Positions 1 to 10,323 of a stretch of 64,000 nt of DNA are shown piece after piece. The notes under the pieces were generated by a model. The model ran no database searches. It was not told where the DNA came from and saw only the letters and a program-made list of their open reading frames with translations. Origin of the DNA: Aphanomyces cochlioides (lineage: Eukaryota > Oomycota > Saprolegniomycetes > Saprolegniales > Verrucalvaceae); assembly GCA_019828595.1 (NCBI GenBank), contig JAHQRK010000001.1, forward strand, positions 2,480,001 through 2,544,000. The letters are read 5' to 3'. A program made the translations under genes and the position numbers. Within the stretch, counting starts at the first letter, position 1, and every line of letters begins with the position of its first letter.

Positions 1-479
1 TGCGTGATTGACAGCTTTATCGGCATCATGGCGAGCTTTGTCTTCGATTGCTTCCTTGATCATCGTCGCTACACAATTGAGTCATTCCAGCCGACAAAAC
101 GGAGAGTCGAACCCATCAAGACGAGAGCTAGCGGTCCAATTGTCGAATATTGATTTGTTGGTGAGAATGGCGTCGCGAGCTGGAGGAGCGAGATGATCAA
201 AAAGTAAAAATTCGCCACGCGGCGGAATTGCTCCATGAGATTCTTTGGAAAAAACGAGAGCAAGGTGTATTTGGAGGAACGCACGACGTTGCTCGCATAC
301 GAAAGCCCCAGTTTACTCATGGCTGCATGCGTCGCATTGCGGTCATTGATGAAAATGACTCGACCAGGTGGACCTGATCCTTCGGACACAGTGTGCTTGG
401 AAGGAGTCGGAGGCTCAGCCGCAACGCGTTCGTCCTCCTTCAGCACCTCGACAGGCGCCACGGTCATCTTGTTGCCCAA
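1..479 (-). CDS. P4-type phospholipid-transporting ATPase, N-terminal part (runs off left edge)
   Basis: This is the start of a flippase that moves phospholipids to the cytosolic leaflet. Two exons are visible, 479-113 and 68-1, around a 44-nt GT-AG intron (112-69). Joining them restores the family hallmark KEAIEDKARHDADKAVN just after the first transmembrane segment. Upstream, the protein has a roughly 40-residue cytosolic leader, then RVIFIND, SSKYTLLSFFPKNLMEQF and the TM1 segment FYFLIISLLQLATPF. These match the PhoLip_ATPase_N domain. The start at 479 (MGNKMTV) is the first Met of the open frame; a Met four residues later is possible. All catalytic parts lie beyond the window. It is a paralogue, not a copy, of the complete P4-ATPase at 45-49 kb. 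Confidence 0.85.
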
Positions 480-958
480 GCGTTTCCTCGACTAAACGAC
501 GACTCGTTTCGATGCAACTAAAATAACCCAAAGTCGGATGTAACCGCTCGATGAAACCTTGTCTCGCGCAACTGCCCAACAATTCAAAAGACGTCACCCT
601 TTCTGCTCTCGCGCGTCCACGTCTGGCTTCGAAAGACGAATTCACCTGAAAACACATGAAGATAACAGCATGAGCACTATCACTTACAGCGCGGCGCGCC
701 GATTCTTAAGCTTTGTACAATGAAACGAGTCCATCAACTTCATATCCTGACAAATATAGACTTTGTAAATCAGCAATTACTTGGTGGTTCCGAACAATTG
801 GAGACAATGTGGAAATTGGCAGAGGCGTTCCTGTGGCTCTGAATCGAGTCAGATTGCCATCTTTTGTGTAGCATGGCGATGCAGTTTCGTAGTTTGTAGA
901 CCGCGGGCAGGAGAAGGTTTCCATTTCTACGTCATGGCAGATTCTGCTGCCTTGACAC
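480..958. other. 5' flank of the P4-ATPase gene; no gene seen
   Basis: This stretch lies between the P4-ATPase start and the end of the first S41 pseudogene. It has only short overlapping frames on both strands with no recognisable motif. It presumably carries the promoter of the leftward P4-ATPase gene, but no clear initiator motif was found next to the start. Confidence 0.4.
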
Positions 959-1599
959 TCAACGCTTCGCACAGAGCGTCGCCATGTAGGACTGCATGTA
1001 TGGCTTGTTGCTCCATTCGGCTTCACGTGCGGCTAAAACGTGCTTCAGAGCCAGGCTGTGAGCGACATCCCAATGCATGCTTAGGTGAAGGCACTTGCTC
1101 ATTGGGAACAACACCGTCGCCTTCCCAGTCAGTGAGCGTCTTGGTGTTGCGTGAGCATGGTAAGAACACTTGAAAAAAATGGATAGAGGGACATGGGCAT
1201 ACCGCCATGCCCTCCCCCACCCGTTCTTGTTCCAACGATGGTTGCTTTTCCAAACGTCTGAAGCGTGTACGCAATCTACAAGCAACGTCAAGCCACCATT
1301 GACACGGTTTTTACGACATCGAATGCAATGGCAGTCCAATTGATGTAGCCAACTCGCCCCGTCAAAACTTTATCCCTGGGGACTCCGAAATTGCTGTTGT
1401 AGAGGTCTTGCATCTTGGAATCGGAAATGTCTTCAAGAGCAACCTTCATATCGTCAAACGCATCGTTTGTCGTCACTGGTTCGTTTAGTTTTTCCCGAGA
1501 GACGAGCACCCTCACGTGGCCATCGTTAGTGACAGAAAACATGATGTCTTGGAAGACAAAGTGAGGTTTTGGGTAGAGAAAACTTGATCGACTCCACAC
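959..1599 (-). pseudogene. S41-family (tail-specific/IRBP-like) peptidase, deleted copy
   Basis: This is a decayed homologue of the rightward S41 gene at 2244-6156. From 1599 it reads an N-terminal part with MFSVTNDGHVRVLVS, LEDISDSKMQDLYN and GRVGYINWTAIAFDVV. Near 1300 it jumps directly to what is an intron and C-terminal part in the other copy. The C-terminal frame gives KATIVGTRTGGGGHGG, LTDWEGDGVVPNEQV and HALDVAHSLALKHVLAAREA, ending at a stop at 959. The segment with the active-site serine is missing and at least one frame change is present. S41 peptidases cut substrates with a Ser/Lys dyad; this copy cannot. Loss by internal deletion is inferred from comparison of the two copies. Confidence 0.75.
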
Positions 1600-2243
1600 T
1601 TATGCCGTCGTCAAGAATTCAAATTTGAACGTTTGCCTCCTTCTTTGCAATCCTGCAGGGAGATTCCGTGCTGTTTTCACTGCAAAAGTTGATTGAATAT
1701 GTCAAAGTGCAACAGCGGAGGAATTGTCAAGACTTGCTGACTAGCCAAGGCGCTGCAGATTGCACTCTCAATGCTTCCCTCAAACCAACTTGATTCTCCA
1801 TCTACAACAACGCAACGGGGCCAATAGAATTGAGTTTCTTGTCTCCTGACACAACAAAAACGTGCAGTTGGACCCAAACGAGGGGAATTTTATCCAAAGT
1901 CGAGACTACTGTCGTGCGCAAGTTGTACAGATGAAACATGCATTTGGATCACATAGTACTACGTAGTACATTTTAATGAACTTAAACGGCCGTGGCTTGC
2001 TCAAAGCCTTGGAGATAGCTGAGAGTTCTGTGTTTTATTAGGCATCTCGTATGAATGAGAAGCATCTTCAGAAGACAAGTCTGCTCGAAATGGCCGCGGT
2101 TCAACTTGAGAGTGTATTGGCATCAGATTGTGTGTGACCCGAACGCCTGACAGGCTGGTCGTGCCCAGGGTCTTGTCCAACAAGTTGATCTTCACGTTCA
2201 TGAAATGAAGCAAAGCAATGTTCATTTTCCAATTTGACTCGAC
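1600..2243. other. Spacer between two head-to-head S41 peptidase relics
   Basis: No supported gene. The stretch separates the 5' ends of two divergently oriented S41 pseudogenes, so it would once have held both promoters or the breakpoint of an inverted duplication. A leftward frame at 1877-1677 is open but shows no family motif. Confidence 0.4.
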
Positions 2244-2969
2244 ATGGTCAGACCCCAATCACCGTACGCCTCGCTTCCGATTGACGCGGAAGAAAAACGC
2301 CACGTCGTTGCTCGACTTGCAACGGAAGTGCGCAACAAATATATTGTATCCCAGAGCAGGGCGAGTTGATTGCCCATGCTCTTGAGATTGCTTCGTTCGA
2401 CAATGCTGCAACCCTTGGTGAATTTGCTCAAAAGCTTACATCCGTCATGTTCTCTGTCAATCAAGACGGCCACCTAAACGTGACGGTGACCCAAGAAAAG
2501 CAAGACGAGCCTCCAGCGACCGAAACGCCGCCTAATGGGGACATGACGATTACTCTTGAAGACATCCCGGATTCAATGCTACAACGGTTTTACAATCGAA
2601 ACTTTGGAGTGCCAAAAGTCGAAGTCTTGGCCGGCCGTGTGGGTTACATCAATTGGACTGCCATTGTGTTCGATATTATCGCACGCGACTATGTGATCAG
2701 CGCACTCAACTTGGTCAGCGCCACAGAAGCACTGATCGTTGACTTGAGAGAATGTAGAGGTGGCGATCCTGACACAGCGGATATATTGTACGCAACGCTG
2801 TTTGACCAAGAAACGCACGTGAATGACTTTTGTGAGTCAACCTCTTTTATCCAAACTAATGTGTCATGCAGACTGGCGTCCAATAGATACGACAAAACCT
2901 CGAATCGTTGGGCAGAAGGACAAGTTCCCCGAGCTCAAACGCACTTACTTTGGAAAACCAGAGTACATC

Positions 2970-2977
2970 CTCACGTC
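2970..2977. repeat. 8-bp target-site duplication of hAT-1 (left copy)
   Basis: CTCACGTC here is repeated exactly at 5785-5792. The two copies flank the hAT element, and the target lies within the coding frame of the S41 gene. Eight base pairs is the standard hAT duplication length. Confidence 0.9.
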
Positions 2978-3099
2978 TAGAGTTCGCCCTATACATATAC
3001 GTGTATAGAGCACTATACGTCTTTATACACGTATAATTTGTATACCATAATTTAATATACATGTACGATGCTTCGAGGAGTCGTTTCACAACGATATCT

Positions 3100-4995
3100 T
3101 TCATGGATCCCTCCAACATCGACGCACACTTCCTGAAACAAGGAGCTGGCCGTTCCCGTGTCGTTAGGTGTGCAGCATGTCAACACTCCGTACCTGCAAA
3201 CAAGTCTCGATGGGCATCTCACTTAAGAAGTTGTCCGAATGTCTCCAATGAGAAAATCTCTATTTCCTCTTCCTTCTCTAGGTGACAGGAAACGAACCAT
3301 CGTCCATGTTAATGTAGGGAATGATAACATTTTACAGCAGTCAAGCGCTAAGGCTGCATTGTCATCAGAGCGACCACAGCAGCAACAAAAAATGACGCAA
3401 TATCTAAATATTATCACAGCCAAGGAAAAAAATCTTGTGGATATTTCTATGGCTCAAGTATTTTATGACACTGGAATTCCATTTCGAGTGGCCGACTCTT
3501 CATCATGGAAACGCTATCACAACTTACTACGTCCATCTTATACCCCTCCATCTAGCAAGCGTATTGGTGGATCCCTCTTAAATCAAGCTGCAATGCTTGA
3601 CAAACAATCTTCTTTAAAACAAATTGGCAACAGTGAATTCATTAGCCTCACCACCGATGGTTTTTCCAACCTCAATAGAAACCATCTTGTTAATTTTGTT
3701 ATTCAATTTAGCAATAGACGAATTCAACCTGCAGCCTGGAAAATTTTGCCCACAGATGATACAATCCAAACTGGCGAAAACATTGCTTTGCTAATAATTG
3801 ACGTCATGTGTGAAATTGGAATTGACAAATTGGCAAGTGTGGTTACTGACAATGCCCCAAATATGAGATTGGCTTGGACTATAATTGAATCCAATTTTCC
3901 TCATATTGTTTGCAATGGTTGTGCTGCTCATACAGTCAACTTAATGGTGAAAGATATTTGTCAACTGAGCAAATACAACGATGCCATTAAAAAATCTGGA
4001 GTGCTTACTGCTTTTATTAAAAACAGACCTCAGTTAATTCATCGGTTTAGAATTATTCAAAATCAAATAGTCGCAGATAACGATTTGAAAATTGCTCATG
4101 AATTGGCCTTTGTTGTTGATACCCGCTGGTATACTCATCACAACTCGGTCCTTCGTAATGTGGAAAATCGTTTTGTTCACGATACTTTACTTAATCATCA
4201 TGTTTTCCGACGACTTATTGGATCCAGTAAGAAAGACGAATATGCCAACATTGTGAAGGATGAAATATTCTGGACAAATGCCGATGAATTTCTATCTGTT
4301 GTCAAACCAACAACAAAGCTTTTAGGGAAATTGGAATCAAATTGTTGTTTATTAAATGAAGTATACGCTGGATTTTTGGAATTATTTACTCCCTGGGAAA
4401 AGAATGATGAATTGAAACAAATTTTATTAAGCCTCTGGGCCTTTTTGCACACTCCAACAATGGGTTTTGCATATTTTCTCGACCCAAGAAATAAAGGAGG
4501 TAGAGGAATGTACATAAGACCCCCCCTGAGTGTACAAATGACTTGTATGAGGTCCTTCGACTGCTGCCCACATACATTGTAAACTGCCGACGAATTTGTA
4601 GCGATGTTGAAATTGTTAAACAGGAAATTTCGGACTATCAAATGTACGCAGCAAATCCTACATTGCAGGATGAGGCAATGATTAATGAGATGGAATTAGA
4701 AGTTTGGTGGGCTGTCATTGGATTTTCTAAATTTCCCAATTTGGCAAATGCAGCACGAATATGGTTTACTATTCCAACTTCTCAAGCTGCCAGTGAGCGC
4801 CTTTGGAGCATATATGACTTTATTCATTCAAACAGACGCAATAGGCTGTCTATAGAAAAATCAACATCGTTGACAATAATGTATGCGAACGCAAAAGTCC
4901 GCGCGGACGAGGCAAATGTAGTAGCGCTCATGACTGGTGAGCTAAGTGACTACGACTCTGATGCATTGGACTCTGATGAAGAAACAAAGACTTAG
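3100..4995 (+). pseudogene. hAT-1 transposase (BED finger, RNase H-like core, C-terminal dimerisation region)
   Basis: The likely start is at 3100 (MDPSNIDAHFLKQGAGRSR). It is followed by a BED-type finger, CAACQHSVPANKS then HLRSC. Splicing near 3240-3281 is implied by a gt...ctag segment but the phase does not close cleanly. From 3282 the core runs open to about 4520, with SLTTDGFSN, VVTDNAPNM and CNGCAAHTVNLMVKD, the usual hAT catalytic-domain landmarks. A run of seven C at about 4520-4526 shifts the frame. The C-terminus continues in the next frame (4543-4995) with TSQAASERLWSIYDFIHSN, the hAT dimerisation motif, and an acidic tail. Because the break lies in a homopolymer, an assembly error is possible, in which case the gene would be intact. 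Confidence 0.8.
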
Positions 4996-5109
4996 GAAAA
5001 TTAAAGATATCACCTTTATCTGACATTTATAGTTTTAAGATAAAAATGCATGATTACTTGTCTTGAAGAAACGAAATGTTAATGTCATAGCGATAAAGAT
5101 TATTTGGTT

Positions 5110-5290
5110 TTTGGGAGAAAACGATGAATTCAAACAAATTCTTTTGGGCCTCTTGGGCCTTTTAACACACTCCAATCATGAATTTGGCAACTTTTTCGCG
5201 ACCCAAAATATTGATGAGGCATAAGATTTACATTGGTCATTCCTTGAATGTACAAATGACTTTTGTGGCGTTCTTTGACTGTTTTCAACA
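5110..5290 (+). repeat. Degenerate second copy of a transposase segment inside hAT-1
   Basis: This stretch, downstream of the transposase stop, is a diverged copy of about 4391-4565. Shared landmarks are the GATGAATT-CAAACAAATT stretch, GGGCCT-TGGGCCTTTT, CACACTCCAAT, CGACCCAA and GTGTACAAATGACTT-like strings in the same order. It holds no open frame. It suggests a partial tandem duplication or a relic of a related element within hAT-1. Confidence 0.65.
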
Positions 5291-6278
5291 GTTCTTTTAA
5301 TGATATTGAGTTGCAAATCAGGACATTTTGGATTAAAATTTATCTGAACTAGAAATGTTAAACAATTTTCGCGAAGAAGCTTTGTATTAAAGTCTGGGTG
5401 CTCCATCCAAAAATAATTTTGGATTTCAACACAGCAAGAGCACCTTTGACCCATTGCAATGGCCTATTCCCTGTATGGACTTTGTCCCAGTGGAGCCGAT
5501 GTGTAGGATGGTGAAGCTATGAGGTTGGAGCAGACCCCCCTTGCGGGATTAAGACGAACACGCGCTTGTTGACGAAAAAAGTGAAATGATCATGTTAACA
5601 TTAGAGAACCTTGTCAATTTTCATCAATCAAAATGGCCAATGAAGTGTTGTGACCGATATCTTGAATATTTTTGCTACCTGTGCAATCCAAATTCAGAAT
5701 GTATAATATACGTTCACTATACATTGTATAATATGTATAATGTGTATAGTGAATCCGACTATACTCGTATACTTCCGAACTCTACTCACGTCTCACGATA
5801 CGTTTTCGTGTGGCGAAGAGGTAACGACCATGTAAGTGATGGCTTGACGCTGCTAGTAGATTGCGAATACTCTTCAGGCGTTTGGAAAAGCAACGATTGT
5901 GGGAACAAGATCAGGCGGAGGAGGCCATCCTGGAATGTCTCTTTACTTGCGTCCATATTTGGACGTGTTTCTGCCTACGGGGCGTAACATCAATACGAGG
6001 ACGCTCACTGACTGGGAAGGGGAAGGTGTAGTGCCAGATGTACAAGTGGCTTGAGCTGATGACGCATTGGATGTCGCCCACAGCCTGGCCCTCAAGCACG
6101 TTTTAGCCGCACGTGAGGCCGAATGGAGCAAGAAGCCGTACATGCAGACGTATTAGGAGACTCTGCGTACCACGATGGATTCTTTGATTGCCGAGAAAAA
6201 TGTTCCCTCCATGCCGTAAAGAAGAAAACCATGTTATGAACACAGTTTCGCGGCCAAATGCGTTGTAAGAGCATCTCC

Positions 6279-6343
6279 ACTCCTGGTTTGTATTGTAGTT
6301 ACAATACAAACCAGGAGTCAACGCTTACAATTTGTAAGCGTTG
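6279..6343. repeat. Two back-to-back perfect hairpins at the left end of Harbinger-1
   Basis: The first hairpin (6279-6318) has 19-bp perfect arms and a 2-nt loop; its left arm ACTCCTGGTTTGTATTGTA overlaps the terminal repeat. The second (6319-6343) has 11-bp arms, CAACGCTTACA and its complement, with a 3-nt loop. They abut without a spacer. Confidence 0.85.
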
Positions 6344-6438
6344 ATTGGCTAATCATGCTTACAAACCAAGTGCCATTGATTTTTATGCACTCGCACCGAT
6401 TGCTATACATATAATATATGTATAGCTGTATAGCTGTA

Positions 6439-6465
6439 CAGCTGTGTTATATTATAACACAGCTG
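6439..6465. repeat. 27-nt perfect palindrome within Harbinger-1
   Basis: Arms of 13 bp (CAGCTGTGTTATA and its complement) flank a single central T. Immediately upstream are repeated TATAGCTG units and an AT-rich palindrome near 6405-6426. Confidence 0.8.
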
Positions 6466-6972
6466 ACAGCGACTCTGAGGAAGAAGTTGCCTTGCTTCTT
6501 GAGGATGACGTGAGAATATTCGACATTTTGTCATACAATGTGAGCAACCAAACATGTAAAGGCTAGTCTGGTCGCGAGCAGGACGCTTGAAGTCTCTTTT
6601 TCGAGACTTTGCTTTTGGCCACGTAAGACTCATCCGGGACTATTTCAGTGAGGAACCAGTTTGTGGAGGGCACACTCTATAAGGTTAATTGTAATCATCT
6701 CTCTATGACTATAGGATGACTTCGTGTTGCCACTTCGCGTGAACACTGCTCCAAAACGTCTCTTGCTTCATTAGAGCTCTTTCGGTAGACTGAAAATTGA
6801 GATGAGATTCAGAAAACCCGTCACATCACATAAAACTCATGAAACCTAATCACAATCTCACGGTTGACCAGAGATTCAGGACTCCAATCTCATGGAGTAC
6901 GTACAGCTATGATTGGGCCATAATCGACGAACTGAGGTGCCTTCGCACAGTCATTCCCTCTTTTGCTTTCAC

Positions 6973-7779
6973 ATGGAACCTCCAGTGGTTAGCGCTCCTT
7001 CAGGCCATGACATCCACATCGATGAAGCTTCTGGCTTGCACTCAAAGTTTGATTGCCATGATGACATAATCTTGCTTACACAAGTCAATCTGTCTCAACC
7101 GTGGACAGCACCTCCGAAAGGCTCCACTGCAGCTTGGGAAGAGATTACCGCCCTATGCGCACGTCAAACTGGTTTCACTTTGAAGGCAAAGAAATGGAAC
7201 GCCTTAAAGTCTCGATTCAACCTTCTTGTCTCCTCGTTCCGAAAAGATGAAGGAGCGTCGTTGCGAAAGTCTGGAGTCCCAGAAGAGTATGAAGAGCGAG
7301 AAGTTTTGCACTGCGACATAATCAACCGCATGGACGACTACAAAGAGAGTGAAGATGCGCGCAGGGAACTAAAGAAAGCAAAAACTGATGGAATTGTGAA
7401 TTCTGGACTACTGCTGCGGCGCTTAGCCGTTGAAGAAGTGGAAAATGAGTATGCTGGCTCATTGGAAACCTTGGACCTGAGCGATTCATCCAAGCGATCA
7501 CGTTTGGCGTCAGACGGTCAAGCATAAAGGAAGAAAAAGAAGCCTTCGTCAACGAAACGCGAGAGTGTGGCGGCACTTGCTGCAGTGATTACGGCTGGTA
7601 TTGAGGCAAAGCGTGCGTCGGACGCTGAAAACGCACGTCTAGCTCACGAACGTTTCGAACAATTGGAAAGGGCTCGTGCAACGGAAATGGCGCGGATCGC
7701 TGAGCTTTTCGACTCGAACCAACGAAATCTCATAGCTCTTTTAAAAACAATTGTAGAAAAAAATGACTTTAATATTTAG
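6973..7779 (+). pseudogene. Harbinger-1 Myb/SANT-like DNA-binding accessory protein
   Basis: The frame starts at MEPPVVSAPSGHD (6973) and contains an N-terminal trihelix-like module: AWEEITALCARQTGF then KKWNALKSRFNLLVSSF. Acidic and basic linkers follow, and then a C-terminal coiled coil (AENARLAHERFEQLERARA). A TAA at 7525-7527 interrupts it, but the same frame continues at once with RKKKKPSSTKRESVAALAA to a stop at 7779. This gives about 268 codons in all. Such proteins bind Harbinger ends and help carry the transposase to the nucleus. The single nonsense codon makes this copy defective unless it is read through. Confidence 0.72.
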
Positions 7780-7933
7780 CAAAGAAATTTTTGAATTACT
7801 GCGATATTTTTTAAATTTAAGACATACTCAGGAGTAACAATTGTCAAATTGTTTTATTTAAAAATATAGAATAGAATTATGATCTTAACGTTGTAATTTT
7901 ATCCAAATTTTTATTTTAGCATTCATATATTTT
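7780..7933. other. AT-rich spacer between the convergent Harbinger-1 genes
   Basis: It contains only AT-rich sequence between the two stop codons, presumably both 3' ends and polyadenylation signals. Confidence 0.4.
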
Positions 7934-9006
7934 TTATTGTCCCAGATACACATCTACCGTCGGAGGCTGAAGACCAAAGAACATTGATATCTGGTTGCCC
8001 TGGGGCTGCATACAAGTGTGGAGATTTGTCAGCAACGTTGCAACCAGCCATAGCTTGCCAATTGGCATTCGACGTACCATCATCTTCTTGTCCCAATTTA
8101 GAAATGACCATAGGCTTTTGATCAAGTGGAAGGCCCATTCCACGGACTCTCGCACCGAGCTCATGCTGGAATTGAACGAAGCTTCAACCGAGCCTGGTCG
8201 CGCAAATGCAAACGGACAGGATATACAGTCCCGACAGCAATAGGCTGGATCACCATATACACAGAACCTCCACAGTACGTCATTTTCAAGCATTTTCTCG
8301 AGGACACGACTCATGGCCAGGACTGTGGAGTCATGGCGGCGTCCCTCTACCGGACCAAACATACTAATAAGCAGACCATCAGGTGTCACAATGCCTTGAT
8401 AGTTGAAACAATGTCGTCGAGGGTGACCATTGTAAACTGCACGCTGTAGATTTTCATGAGGGGCAGATTCTGTGTCATCTCGAGGACTTGACCGTGAAAT
8501 GTAGTTCCATCAATGAAGCCAACACATGCCCTCATTTCAGACAAGCTTGACTTAGCGCAAATAGCCTGTGCATATTCCTCTAATCAAAGTTGACTCATAG
8601 GTTTTGATTGACATTACCTGCGCGTTGAGACCATAGAGTCTGATTGAGGTACACAATCGCCGAGTATCTCGCATAAATGATGTTGATTGTTGCACGCAGA
8701 ATTCGTGAACATGCTTCCGCTGACCGTCCGAATTCATTCGCAACTGTAAACAAACGCGAGGGCTCTGATAAACGACGGCACAGAAGAGCGAGTGTCTCAA
8801 GCCTGGGGCACTTATCGGAGGAAGAAGTAATTATTGTATTGGGCAAGTGTAGTTTGACAGATAGGCAGTCGAGCTGCGATATTGTCAAGCGAAACTTGTG
8901 TAGAGCTGTGCCATCATTCATATTGGAGTCAAACAAACTGAGTGAAATCGATGACTGGGCGAGGAGTTCGAAGACGAATGAGGTTGTCTTGATACAATAG
9001 GTCCAT
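7934..9006 (-). pseudogene. Harbinger-1 DDE transposase
   Basis: Reading begins with MDLLYQDNLIRLRTPRPVID (ATG at 9006). It shifts frame near 8937 and continues FDSNMNDGTALHKFRLTI and LHLPNTI. A 38-nt GT-AG intron (8617-8580) follows, and then EEYAQAICAKSSL and ACVGFIDGT, the first catalytic Asp. A second shift occurs near 8490. It continues QRAVYNGHPRRHCFNYQ, PDGLLISMFGPVEGRRHDS, VYGDPAYCC (second Asp) and SVRESVEWAFHLIKS (Glu) to the stop at 7934. The order matches the DDE_Tnp_4 family. At least two frameshifts make this copy inactive, so mobility would depend on a related element. Confidence 0.78.
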
Positions 9007-9539
9007 GATGGTTAGAAAACGTCCACGTCACCAGCGCAAGACTCCATAATCCGACCAACTACTGCCACAAAGGCATCACATGACAGCCCCGATTGAGTCT
9101 CACCGAACCACAAGCAATATGGAGTGATAAATATTCGGATTGTGAACTGGATTCAATTCCGGATATGAATCTCAACTCTCGCGATACCGAAATTGACGAT
9201 TTTGAATAAAATGAGATTGGGCCGGACATGCGATCTCATCTCATTTTCACAAAAACTGCCTGTACCGAAAGTGCTCTATTGTCCTAGCAACAAGCGAGTC
9301 TTCAGACCAACATTTGGAAGTGAACAGCCAATCACATTGTTCTTCGACCAACATTCCCAAGTTTGTAAGCTGGCCAGCCAATTTTTATTTTGTCAATTTT
9401 ACAAACAAAAATGTTTCAGATGTGTAAATTTTACAAATATAAACTCCCAGTGGGGTTGATTTTTTCTGATTTTCGTTTGTATTTACCGTTACAAACCAGG
9501 AGTGGAGATGCTCTAAGCTCGTGTAAATATATTGTGTTA

Positions 9540-9731
9540 AAATAGAGGTAAAACCTCCATGTCGTAAAATGGCATTTTGGAAGCCTCCAGTGAGTATATC
9601 CCAACCAAAAATACTGGATTTGGTGCAAAACTCTTGGAGATAAACAAGTTCATATTTTGACCTAAATATTGAATTTGGCCTCAAAATGGCATTTTGGACC
9701 TATTTATTGTAATATTTTCGGTTGCCAGACG
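9540..9731 (+). repeat. Dispersed 0.2-kb repeat, copy 1
   Basis: About 192 bp beginning AAAATAGAGGTAAAACCTCC and ending TTTTCGGTTGCCAGACGGG. It recurs in the same orientation at 28878-29070 with only a few differences. Internally it repeats AAAATGGCATTTTGGA twice. It has no coding frame and no clear terminal inverted repeat. It could be a short non-autonomous element or a fragment of a longer one. Confidence 0.85.
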
Positions 9732-10307
9732 GGCCCTTAACTTTACTCAGCGTAGCGATAGCATGTTTTTAAGGTTCCTATCCAGTAGACCCAATAAACA
9801 AAAACGAGTCTTTCATTCAAAGAAAGAGTTATAGGTGAGACATATCCACTGTCTCTGTTACAACCAAATTTTCATTGAAAAACTGATCTGTGTAACAAAA
9901 TCGGTGTTTGTGAGCAAAAACCAAGTTATCTCATAATGAAGTTGATATATCGTAGGTGTCGATTTTTGAAATAAAGTCGACCAAATTGGAATGTATCAAC
10001 GACATTTTTCGACAATGCTTGTTTCTCGTATATATCCACACCACTGTTCGATGACACAGTAGAAAAATATAGGATAACTGAGATCAAAATTTGATCTCGG
10101 TGGTTAGCTGAATGATTTCATCATGGAGCTAACCATTTTGCGCATAGAAACAGTTGTAACTCGTGGTGGCTCTAAGGTTAGTGTAGCCTTCGCTGTATTG
10201 ATTCACCAGAACTATTAATGTTAACGTCGTACAGAAGATTCAACACGATTCATGCTGTTTCGGTGGTGTCGATTCCGGCGCCAGTGTGAATACACTGCAT
10301 CATCTCA
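9732..10307. other. Non-coding flank left of the LINE
   Basis: No convincing gene. The last 100 bases hold a short open frame that contains D-S-G-A-S and continues across the LINE insertion site into 19556-19634, where it stops. This is too little to assign a product. Confidence 0.35.
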
Positions 10308-10323
10308 TCGTGCGCTCAAGTGG
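10308..10323. repeat. 16-bp target-site duplication of the LINE (left copy)
   Basis: TCGTGCGCTCAAGTGG here is repeated exactly at 19540-19555. The surrounding bases differ, so the match is bounded at 16 bp. It marks a target-primed insertion. Confidence 0.9.

Larger units (their letters stand above)
2978..5784 (+). mobile_element. hAT-family DNA transposon (hAT-1), 2,807 bp
   Basis: The ends are a perfect 9-bp inverted repeat, TAGAGTTCG at the left and CGAACTCTA at the right, followed by a looser similarity of GTATA-rich subterminal repeats. It is flanked by the 8-bp duplication CTCACGTC (2970-2977, 5785-5792). Inside is one hAT transposase gene with an N-terminal BED-type zinc finger and a C-terminal dimerisation region, broken by a frameshift. 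The terminal TAGAG and 8-bp duplication fit the hAT superfamily. The exact duplication and near-intact ORF suggest a fairly recent insertion. Confidence 0.92.
2244..6156 (+). pseudogene. S41-family peptidase gene split by a hAT transposon
   Basis: The gene reads MVRPQSPYASLPIDAEEKRH from 2244 with the S41 N-terminal helix region. It then has a one-base deletion near 2351, and continues through LGEFAQKLTSVMFSVNQDGH, GRVGYINWTAIVFD and EALIVDLRECRGGDPDTADI. A 39-nt intron lies at about 2832-2870, followed by DFYWRPIDTTKPRIVG and YILTS. At 2978 the frame stops at a hAT element. It resumes at 5785 after the duplicated target with LTSHDTFSCGEEVTTM, whose serine is in the expected active-site region. 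A canonical gtaagt intron follows (about 5832-5858), then KATIVGTRSGGGGHPG, LTDWEGEGVVPDVQV, an in-frame TGA, and DDALDVAHSLALKHVL to the stop at 6156. Frameshift, stop and insertion together make it a pseudogene. Homology to S41/IRBP-type peptidases is by motif. Confidence 0.8.
6269..9513 (-). mobile_element. PIF-Harbinger DNA transposon (Harbinger-1), 3,245 bp
   Basis: Both ends carry the inverted repeat GAGCATCTCCACTCCTGGTT(TGTA), a typical Harbinger terminus. The element is flanked by the 3-bp target TAA at 6266-6268 and 9514-9516. It carries the two standard Harbinger genes in convergent order: a rightward Myb/SANT-like DNA-binding protein and a leftward DDE transposase. Both are broken. 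The left end additionally holds two perfect hairpins that the right end lacks. The left TAA lies just downstream of the S41 pseudogene end. Confidence 0.9.
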
